The translations under genes and the position numbers were made by a program. The notes below the pieces were generated by a model, which saw nothing but the letters and a program-made list of their open reading frames with translations, did not search any database and was not told the DNA's origin. A DNA stretch of 10,784 bases. Source: Hyphochytrium catenoides (taxonomy: Eukaryota; Sar; Hyphochytriomycetes; Hyphochytriales; Hyphochytriaceae). The stretch lies in contig FLMG01002198.1 of assembly GCA_900088475.1 (NCBI GenBank), positions 3,741 to 14,524 of the forward strand, given 5' to 3'. This document shows positions 1 through 7,585 of the stretch, piece after piece; the stretch's first letter is position 1, and each line of letters starts with the position of its first letter.

Positions 1-83
1 GCTCTGCTCGAGCTCATAATCTTCATTTAATCTCATTCTGCTATTTGCACCATAACAACGAAGAGCTTCCAACCAACACTGCC
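1..83. repeat. Left arm of a long inverted repeat
   Basis: The reverse complement of these 83 bases matches 3928-4009 with five substitutions and one 1-base gap. Four of the substitutions fall in one 7-base patch (about 53-59). The similarity stops sharply at the inner edge, since 84 onward does not match the DNA inside the other arm. It contains overlapping CTCGAG and GAGCTC palindromes at 7-15. The arm begins at the very first base of the window, so its true outer end may lie to the left. It could be a terminal inverted repeat of a DNA element, or one of two inverted copies of a dispersed repeat. No coding sequence is seen in it. Confidence 0.9.
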
Positions 84-1010
84 ATCTCATCAATTGCCCG
101 TTATGGTGCCATTGTTTGTCACAGCAGCCTTCATGCCAGCCTTATGCGCCGGCTGTAGGAGGTGGCGGCGTAGGTGCTCGGATGGGTGCCAACCTAGGTA
201 CTACTCTTACTGATGGTTTCGACGCATGAGTAGCATTGGTATCAGTCTAAAACCAGCCTTAGGAATCACACATATACATTACTTTAGATCACTAAACCCG
301 ACGATGAGCAGCCTAGGTGCCATAACCTTGCACGCGAGCGCTACTCATTAGCTATTGTTCCAGCTTATATGTCAGTCTTCGTTGCCAGCCTAATGACAGA
401 GGAGATAAGGAGTCCGAGGTACACCTAGGTGCCAGTCAAAAGGTGCTATTCGAGAGGCCATCCTAAGTCCCATCCTTAGGCTAGATGATATTCTGTTTCA
501 CCAAGTTAGGTGAAAGCCTAGTAGGTGCCAACCTGAGTTGCCATCAGAGTTGTCATGTTAAGATCTGACCTGCTAGTTTTTTTGTGCCAGTCTACGTCGT
601 GCCAGGATGCAATCTTAATTTACCTGGCTAAACGCCATCCAATATTACTGCCCTCATCCTCTTGGTGGAACACTAGGTGGCCGATATGATTGCCAGCTTA
701 GTCAATTCGGTTACAAGGTGCTAGTAGCGTAGGTGCCACCATAGGTCCCAGCTTTAGAAATAGCCTTTATCCGCCTTAGAAACCAACGACGGCGTCAGTC
801 TCAGACTTGATAACCTAGCTGCCATCCTAGGAGCCTTCCTGGCAGCCGCCAGCTCTATACCGAAATAAAGTGCAACCCAATAGGCCACCTGAGTAGGTCC
901 ACGCCTGATAAGGATTGTAACCCACGAGAAAAGGAAGGCCTTCCTGGGGTCCGTTGGCCTGATAGCTTGACAGACCACACCGCGATGAAGGCAAACAGGC
1001 AGAAGAAGAC
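84..1010 (+). repeat. Degenerate 12-bp satellite, block 1
   Basis: Many diverged copies of a 12-base unit with consensus TAGGTGCCAGCC occur in the plus orientation. The best copies are at 312-321, 424-435, 522-532 and 729-738, with weaker variants such as TAGGTCCCAGC between them. Spacing drifts from exact 12-bp register, so this is an old array broken by substitutions and indels. No coding signal is seen, and open frames across it are short and made of translated repeat remnants. The boundary at about 1010 is approximate, placed where the motif fades. Confidence 0.7.
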
Positions 1011-1377
1011 TGTCGCGAAAACTATTCAAAGCGACTTTCCTCCAAAGAGAGTGCTTTACGTAGATAATTAGCGAATCCTATGAACAGCAAGGGCAATCTG
1101 ATTGAGAAAGGAAAAAGAGAAGAAAGAAGGCATAAGGGGTGAAGAGAAAGAGTAGGCCGCAAGACTCTCGAGGCAGTAGAGAGAAACGAGAAGAGGAAGG
1201 AAAAGGGTCCAGTCGGTGCTGACTGCAAGTGCCGGGATATATCCTCCCGCGCTTGGCATCTGCCTTTTAGTCTTGAGTTCTGTCTCCGGTATGCCTGCCA
1301 GTTGATACTTTCTATGGCCAAGTGTGCACCAGAGATGGACGAACGACGACTATACTAGCAAGTACCACACACAGATT
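1011..1377. other. Non-repeat, purine-rich spacer without a gene
   Basis: The 12-mer motif is absent here. About 1085-1215 is strongly purine-rich on the plus strand (runs of GAAAGAGAAGAAAG type). Open frames on the minus strand are Leu/Ser/Phe-rich, which is what a CT-rich strand gives by chance. I see no gene or RNA structure. Confidence 0.5.
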
Positions 1378-1510
1378 AGCTAGGTGCCAGGTGTCCTGAG
1401 AAAGCCTGTCTAACCTTCTCTATTAGCATAAGTACCAGCCTGCTGTGTGGTCGACTGGAGCCAGGCTCGGCTGGAGTCGGACTAGGTGCCAGCTTCTATA
1501 GCAACCGGAG
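1378..1510 (+). repeat. Degenerate 12-bp satellite, short block
   Basis: Good copies of the same 12-mer sit at 1381-1390 and 1481-1492, with weaker ones between. Orientation is the same as in the first block. It is probably a remnant of one once-continuous array. Confidence 0.55.
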
Positions 1511-1964
1511 GGTGCCAGTCTAATACTGCTGAAGTTCGGACTTTGTACTACTGGAAGTCTGTCGCGCGCTTTCGCTGCACTAGGCCGTGCTGCTTATCTG
1601 CGCCACACCTTGCAGATGGAAGGTCTGATGGCGCTCCGAACTTCTTCGCTGGACACAAGGACCGAAGCTCTTGGAGGCCTTCCTTCCTTCACGTTTCTTC
1701 TCCAAAGATCCTGCTTCTTCTCTCCCTTACTACTTCTACCTTACTTACCGTGTGTTGCACTCTTATCTAAGGACTTAAGGGTGTAAGAGGTAGCTCATCA
1801 GTGGTGATAGCTCATAGGTAGAAACTTTGGTACTTTAACTATAAGAACTCTAGCCAAGAGCTTCATGAGCACTTGTCAGTTGATCAATTCATTCATACAT
1901 CATTCTCCTACGAAGAGTAGAATCCAGCACTGCCTCTCCATCAGCACGCAACTAAAAAGTTTCA
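1511..1964. other. Spacer without a recognisable gene
   Basis: The satellite motif is nearly lost. An open frame running to about 1770 on the plus strand begins with GTG inside a satellite copy and has no recognisable domain, so I do not call it. Nothing else is identified. Confidence 0.4.
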
Positions 1965-2140
1965 GCTCAGGTACCAGCGCAGCTTAGGTGCCAGTCTACG
2001 TCCCCGCTTAGTGTCAGCCTTCTGTGACGCGAATTCTATCTGATCCCGCTTGGTGCCAGCGATGGTTACTGCCTTGGTCCGAGCCTAGCTTCCCAGTCTC
2101 AGAGCCAGCAGTACGATCCAGCCTAGGTACCAGCCTTTGG
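1965..2140 (+). repeat. Degenerate 12-bp satellite, short block
   Basis: Clear copies occur at about 1984-1995, 2050-2059 and 2123-2134, again in the plus orientation. The closest variants are TAGGTGCCAGTC and TAGGTACCAGCC. Confidence 0.6.
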
Positions 2141-2935
2141 GGGATTGTCATAACATCACAATAGACAAAAAAGGAACATTGTCATCCGCAAATATGTAGG
2201 GCATTCTGGTGCGTAATAAGAGATGGAGATCCTTGCTCTTTCTCGATAAGCTTGGACCAGCACCGCTTCGGTCGGACGCAATCAAGCCCAGAAGCATGAG
2301 CACTGACGCTCTTTATACAGGCGGTACCATGCTCCAGCTTCAACACGAAGAGTCGTGTACTTCCAACAGTAAGTAGTTGTTCAAGTAGAGTTGTTCACAA
2401 GCACCTTAGCCTTCCTTATCATACAGTTGGTGTCATCATGGTGCTAGCATATTAGCGCACGTGTTTGTGTCAGTCCTCCCACTTTATGTAGCAATCTTTA
2501 CAGAAAGTAGCGGCATCGTTTCTTCTTTCAAAGGGCAAGTAGTGTCGGTCTAAAGCAGCATTGTTGGTCGGCTAAAAAAACAAGGGCTAGACACGTTAGT
2601 ATAGGCTGATTTTACCTTGCGGTCGCATGGGCAAGACCAGACACAGAAGGCTGGCCTCGCACCACTGCAAAGCGTGGTAATGTCTACAATCACGTGCTAA
2701 CTCAAATCTATTGAGATCTGTAGTAGGTAACATGGCACCAGCTAGGAGCACCATTGATTTGTAAGGACAGACAAAGGGCAAGAGGAGGCAGAAAGTATTC
2801 CTCCCGTACAGGTAAGACAAAGGTGAGGATAGGAGCTCAGTGGTTGGCCGTAAGCTTTATCTTCAAAATGAATACTGGCCTCGCCTAGGCATCCTCCAAC
2901 CTTGTGCAATTGTTGTTGCCTCCAGCCTGCTGTCA
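2141..2935. other. Spacer of about 800 bp without a recognisable gene
   Basis: The satellite motif is largely missing from this stretch in the middle of the inverted-repeat-bounded region. Minus-strand open frames of 64-74 codons overlap one another in different frames at 2596-2936 and show no domain or targeting signal. If the bounded region is a mobile element, this would be the place to look for a captured or decayed gene, but I recognise none. Confidence 0.4.
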
Positions 2936-3916
2936 ACCTTTGGTGGTGCCAGATTATGGGCCAGGATAAGTGCCAACATAAGTGCCAAACAACATAGGTG
3001 CTAGCCTACGTTCCAGCCTTAATAGAGTATGTGCCAATACTTTAGGTGTTAGTCTAGGTATCAAGCGGAGGTACTAGTAGCCGATGTATCAGCGTAGGCG
3101 TCAGGCTAGGTACCGCCATTGAAAGTAGTATTATACGTGACAATCTCAAATGACATCCTCCTAGATACGTGGCGTAGGTGTTAGGTTAACCGGCAGTGTT
3201 GATTGTCAGCCTACAACCTAGGTGTCCTCCTTCATGCCAGCCAGATTGCCTTGGTGCCGGTAGAACCCAAGCAATCTTGGCGTCGGCCCTACGTGCCAAC
3301 GTAGGTGCCAATCTGGGTAATTTCTCGTCGTTCTAGTAGTCTACAGTGCTAGGTTAGGCGCAAAAAACTCTTCGTGCTAGCCTAGGTGCCATAAATCTCC
3401 TCCTTAGCGCTAGCCGTGATGGCCATAAGAAGTGCACCTTTAGGTACCAGTTTAGATACCACCCTATGACGACGTACGCGCCTAGCTCCAGCAATTTAAA
3501 GTTGGCAGCCTTATTACATGGCAGCCTAGGTTGCAAAAGGCCATTGTAGGTGCCAACCTGGGTGCGTCTGGAGATGTTTTTGATGCCACTCTTGCTGCCA
3601 GCCTGGCTTGAAGCGTAAGCCTCAATCTCGATACCAGAGTAGAAGCTACGAGCCTACTAGAAGCCGGATTGGTCGATTTAGCCTGGTGGCAGCCGTAGTT
3701 GCCCACTTAGATGCCACCCAGACGTGTCCAACAGCTTAGATCTCAACCTTACTTGGCCTCCTTAGGTAAGCCCTGAGTAGGTGACCTAGGTGATTAATTC
3801 TATGTGCCAGTCTTAGCGCTGGACTTTGGGCCAGCATAATATATTTATAGTACCAGGATTAGTGGTGATCCATCCTCACCCTGCCTTGGTGTCAGCCCAA
3901 GTACCACCCTTAAGAT
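2936..3916 (+). repeat. Degenerate 12-bp satellite, block 2
   Basis: This is the best-preserved part of the array. Around 2994-3117 successive units can be read almost in register: TAGGTGCTAGCC, TACGTTCCAGCC, then TAGGTATCAAGC and TAGGCGTCAGGC, all variants of TAGGTGCCAGCC. Further good copies occur at 3301-3310, 3382-3391 and 3547-3556. The array runs up to a poly-C tract at the right inverted-repeat arm. It is not coding as far as I can see. Confidence 0.72.
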
Positions 3917-3927
3917 CCCCCCCCCCC
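3917..3927. repeat. Eleven-base poly-C run
   Basis: An uninterrupted run of 11 C bases lies directly against the inner edge of the right inverted-repeat arm. There is no matching run beside the left arm. It may mark an insertion junction or may be simple slippage. Confidence 0.9.
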
Positions 3928-4009
3928 GGCAGAGTTGGTTGGAAGCTCTTCTTCATTGTGGTGCAAATAGCAGAATGAGATTAATGAAGATTATGAGCTC
4001 GAGCAGAGC
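3928..4009. repeat. Right arm of the long inverted repeat
   Basis: This is the inverted partner of 1-83 (82 bases; 77 of 83 aligned positions identical). The outermost 26 bases and a further stretch of 25 bases match perfectly on either side of the 1-base gap. Just outside, two bases (4010-4011) complete a second GAGCTC, so the repeat might continue by at least these bases beyond the left edge of the window. No target-site duplication can be tested because the left flank is missing. Confidence 0.9.
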
Positions 4010-4380
4010 TCAATGAACTAATGATCCCTTAGTTCTATAAAGCCTAAGTATGCAACGCTATGAGAATGACATGCAAGAGAGAAAGCAGAGAGGAACACTC
4101 TTAGCAACGGGAGAGAGTAGAGAGTGTTTGGAAATGATTGAATGGTCACCAAGGTATTTATCATCTCCAGACAAGAGAATCGGCAATAAATTGGTGGCTA
4201 GAAGGAAGGGAAGAAGTAAAGTCGGAAAGAGAAAAATGTTCAAGAAGCAAGAACAAATTTCTAGAGAAATTATTAGAAAGAAAGTAGAACAAGGAATCAA
4301 GAACAAGAATATTCCTTGCTATAGAGACCCCTGAAGAAAAGGGTTCTCAACACTTACTTAACACTAAGCAGCAGGTAGCA
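4010..4380. other. AT-richer, purine-rich block outside the right arm
   Basis: Base composition changes abruptly here: plus-strand A and G dominate and the 12-mer satellite is absent, then resumes at about 4380. The block lies immediately outside the right inverted-repeat arm. It may belong with that arm as one inserted sequence, or be unique DNA. It contains the short ORF at 4050-4334. Confidence 0.5.
4050..4334 (+). CDS. Small basic ORF of unknown function, doubtful
   Basis: An ATG-initiated frame of 94 codons ends in TGA. The product is highly charged and very rich in Lys, Arg, Glu and Gln. Its second half (about residues 50-87) is strongly basic and may be helical. I see no signal peptide, membrane segment, zinc-binding cysteines or known motif. 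AGA is the dominant Arg codon, in keeping with the purine-rich DNA, so the composition could by itself create the open frame. The reverse strand is also open across almost the same span with a Leu/Phe/Ser-rich translation, which argues that the openness is compositional. It could be a fragment of an exon or of an element-encoded protein, but it more likely is not a gene. Confidence 0.2.
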   Translation: MQRYENDMQERKQRGTLLATGESRECLEMIEWSPRYLSSPDKRIGNKLVARRKGRSKVGKRKMFKKQEQISREIIRKKVEQGIKNKNIPCYRDP

Positions 4381-5105
4381 GCTTAAAAGATGCCAGCCCT
4401 TGAAACACTGTGGCGGGGGCTCGAACAACCTGGTGGACACCTACGATACGGGTGACACCAGTGTTAAGAACCAACCGGCACCAAGGATGACATCAGTGGC
4501 GGTCGAGATACCTAGACTGGTATCTACCTTTACGAGCTTCAGTTGTCAGTGTGATTGAGGCAGTAGATGCCAGCTAGCTATCGACCCCCTCGATGTCACC
4601 CTTGTTGCCGGCTTTGGAGACCACCAGGTTGTTCTACCTTACTTGTTGTCAGCCAAGGTATAGCCCGGCGTTTGTTCCAGCAAGAAACCAGCTTATTGGT
4701 CAATAATCTACCTGCGTGCGCAGATGTCAGCCTAGGTGTCAGTCTCGTAGCAGCCTATTTGCCGCGGTACTTTGGTCCCAGACGTTAGGACTAGCCTAGC
4801 TAGTAGGTACCATTAGCACTGGTCGTTGACCATAGTCCTTCAGCAACGCCAGCCTGGCTGTCAGCCCTAGAGGTCAGCGTCAACCTAGTTGCCGGAGGAG
4901 CTGCCAGAAAGGTTCTACGCTTAGACCAGTCTACTACTTGTACCCCGCATTAATGATTGACGCTAACCTTAAGCAAGACCAGCCTAGATGTCCGCTTAGG
5001 TATCAGCACTTCCTGCCGCACCCCCCAGACGGACACCAGCTGAGTAGTGTTAACCGAAAGGGACCAATTTCTGGCAAGGTAGAAGTTAGCCCTGCATGCT
5101 GCCAG
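4381..5105 (+). repeat. Degenerate 12-bp satellite, block 3, outside the inverted repeat
   Basis: The same 12-mer family continues here in the same orientation. Clear copies include the one at 4731-4742 (CCTAGGTGTCAG), the TAGGTACCA variant at about 4804, and a run of diverged units around 4850-4900 and 4980-5010. Because it lies beyond the right arm, the satellite is not confined to the region bounded by the inverted repeat. Confidence 0.65.
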
Positions 5106-5884
5106 GAGGAATATGCGCTTCAGTTTTGATGCAATTCTTCTCTTCAGCGGTTGGACCCTTTCGCCTGCTTGCATGGTGTTTGGAATGAAGGATGATATGG
5201 AAGAAGGGCTGAAAAAGAGCGAGCGAGACGGAGAACAGGGGAAGAGGAGGACTACTCAAGAGGTGCATGCAGAAGGGATCGAACAGACCACCGTAAAGGG
5301 TCTTAGAGCAAGAAAAAGAAGAAGAAACACAAGTCGGACATGGACAAGCACGACGAGAACATGCAAGAGCTCACAGGCTACGTATGAGCCTCCGACGAAG
5401 TGAAAGTGAGAGAAAGCAAGACTTGACCTAGAGCTAACTACCAGAGACCACCAGAAATAGAGCAAGAGTAATAAACGGTAGTAAATGAAAGAAAGCGCGG
5501 AATGCATGGTAAGGTGAGAAGTAGATCCGAGCGAGAGAGAGACAAAGACATTCTTGAGAGAGAGAGAGTGAGAAGAGAGAGACATCTAAGAAAGAGAGAC
5601 ATTTGGTGGGAGCTGGTGACGCGCATAGGCGAGGTTCAGTTACAGCTCTCAAGAGAGTAGAAAGAGACTAGACAGATCAGAAGAGGACTGTGAGCCAGAA
5701 AAAGAGGCAGCAGCAGCAAAAAAAGAGAGACAGAAGGATGTAGTGGAAAGCAACGAGAGCGAAGGGGAAAGGGGCGAGAAAATAGAGACAGACAGAGACC
5801 TGGTACAATTGATGATAGTTTTGTTAGCCCGTCCGAGATATGAGGACGCTAACATCATCGAGGCTAAAGAAAGAAAACAGAGCT
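5106..5884. repeat. Purine-rich tract with GA microsatellites
   Basis: From about 5180 to 5880 the plus strand is mostly A and G, including a (GA)n run at 5556-5568 and many GAGA clusters. Open frames on both strands are low in complexity (Arg/Glu/Ser-rich on plus, Leu/Ser-rich on minus) and overlap one another, so I call none of them genes. Long homopurine runs of this type can adopt triplex structures, but no function can be read from the sequence. Confidence 0.6.
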
Positions 5885-6150
5885 ATCTGTCTTCTCACTT
5901 CCTCTCTCTCTCTCCTTCTTACCTATGTATGTACCTCATCTCAATCTTGTGTCTCTCTTCTGCGCTCTTGCCGGCTTCGTCGCCCTCTCATATTTCCTCA
6001 TGTGTCTATCTCGTTTGGACTATACTTCATTTTGTTATCGACTCTGCTCTCTGTTGAACCTCTTTGCTTCCAAGAACACAGCGCTTCACTTATATCGGGT
6101 CATCAAATGTGACCTCCCTCGTTGTCTCTATCTTCACTCTACCTGAAATC
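5885..6150. repeat. Pyrimidine-rich island with CT microsatellite
   Basis: Strand bias switches abruptly: the plus strand becomes C/T-rich, with a (CT)n run at 5902-5914. The preceding GA-rich DNA is purine-rich on the same strand, so the two tracts are roughly complementary in character and could pair as an imperfect hairpin. Three overlapping plus frames cross this island; all are Leu/Ser-rich and none looks like a protein family. Confidence 0.55.
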
Positions 6151-7060
6151 GATCCCCCAAGAGTGAGCAGTAAGGTTGTGACATGATCTATCGTCCTTGA
6201 CTCTATGTCACGCTACCATAGAAAGGGACAGAGCGAAGTTAAACATAGTACGCCTTCGATGCTATTTTGACGGCGGTATTGGGAGCAAAGCAGCGAGAGA
6301 GAGAGAATTGAGGAAGCCATGCCTGTATGAGGAGGAAAAGAATCAGAGAGGGTTAGCGAGACTACTAGGAGAGAGACTGCAGAGAAGACGGAGTAGTGAC
6401 CGAGCGATAACAACAGAAGAAGAGGAGAAAAGTGAGAGTGTGCATGTGTGAGAGAGAAGGAGACAAACAGACAAGCAGCAAGAGAGAAGAGGGGTAGGCG
6501 ACAGGGACAAGAGTCAGCAGTCCAGTTTGCGCTACGGTGCCGGCGACAGGAAGCAAAAGAGCACTCAACCATCACAAGAGATTACGATGAAAGACGAAAG
6601 ATGTTCGGAGACAAAGTGTCCCCGAGATACACGGGAGAATGATAAAAGGGATGAAGGAAAAGGACGGCGAGGGCGGGCGAGGAGGGGGAGCGAGCGTCAG
6701 AAGACTGAGGCTACAGAAAGGAAGAAATGGGCTAGCAGCGGGAGAGGAAAGAGGCGACAGGCATTTCTTTTGGAAGGGATCCTCACCGCCTTTAAAGCTA
6801 GTTTCCCTTGTTGGCACCCAAGTAGAGCATTACCAACACTGCTGGAAAGGGGAAGGGAGAGCAAAACTCATTAGGAGGAGACCGAAGGCACAAAGAAAAA
6901 GAGAGAGAGAAGGCAAGTTTAAAGCAGGAACAAGATGAGAAAGGGGGAGGAGAGAAAATTTAGAGAGAGCAGATAACAAGTAGAGGGCAAACCGACGGGA
7001 ATGGGAGACAAGAGCAAGGAGAGAGGAAGAGAAACTGATGCCCACCACCACTTTTGAATG
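6151..7060. repeat. Second purine-rich tract
   Basis: The plus strand returns to purine bias, with a (GA)6 run at 6295-6306 and repeated GAGAGA and AGGAGG clusters to about 7030. Open frames of 60-120 codons are present on both strands and in several phases. Their translations are low in complexity and there is no conserved motif, so no gene is supported. One inverted, satellite-like TTGGCACCCAAG occurs near 6811, probably by chance. Confidence 0.55.
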
Positions 7061-7585
7061 GACTACTAAGGGTCAAATTCCTATCGAGCGAGCGAAGAAA
7101 AAAGAAGTGATGCCATCGTTCCTCGCCCAACCTACTTGGGCATCAGGAAGAGCTAGGAAAAGGTAAGGGTTGATCCGCAACATGTTTTCCCCACGACGAC
7201 GACGCCGAAGGTTTTGCACGTCTATTCTCCTGTCTACCCGCGTACGAGTTTCATGATGCAGATGGTGAAGAGGGACTCGCGCTTAGCCAAGGATGTGATA
7301 ACGACATGAGTGGATGGTAGGAGAGACGGCAAACTTGAGCGGCCGGACCCTGAATACCTATAGCTTAGCAGCAGAATCATAGGCAGTCCTAAAGCAAGGA
7401 GATCGAAGGAAATGCCATCAATGGCAAAGATAGCCATTCTTAATATTATTCTTTAGCAAAAAGAGCAAAGTGACATCCACTTACACCCAGCACTATTCAT
7501 TTCATACCTCCCAATGTCTGTCTTAGGCGCTCGCTACCTTGGAGGCCTTCAGTGTCTCTCTTTCCCGCAGCAGTACACAGCAGCA
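7061..7585. other. Intergenic DNA or 3' untranslated region of the EGF-like gene
   Basis: This stretch lies downstream of the minus-strand EGF-like gene. On that strand a weak AATAAT-type element is present at 7445-7450, about 136 bases past the stop codon, and could act as a non-canonical polyadenylation signal. A 67-codon minus-strand frame at 7234-7437 has no recognisable domain. Nothing else is identified. Confidence 0.35.

Noticed and set aside
754-1321. Minus-strand frames of 91 and 99 codons
   Set aside because: Low complexity, partly translated satellite and partly CT-rich strand, with no domain.
3354-3706. Minus-strand frames with Arg-Leu-Ala-Pro-like repeats, suggesting a repeat protein
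   Set aside because: The pattern follows from reading the 12-bp satellite (four codons per unit) and breaks quickly through frameshifts and stops.
84-3916. The repeated 12-mer as a possible CRISPR array
   Set aside because: Units are far too short and diverged, with no constant repeat-spacer alternation and no cas genes; the DNA looks eukaryotic.
4405-4430. GGCTCGAACAACC, resembling the T-arm of a tRNA
   Set aside because: No matching acceptor stem, D-arm or anticodon arm could be placed around it.
5743-6146. Overlapping plus-strand frames with membrane-like segments
   Set aside because: They cross the switch from purine-rich to CT-rich DNA, and the hydrophobic parts are only CT-rich DNA translated. 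Three phases are open at once.
6213-6575. A 120-codon minus-strand frame with hydrophobic stretches
   Set aside because: It is the Leu/Ser-rich translation of a purine-rich plus strand, shares the region with other frames, and shows no motif.
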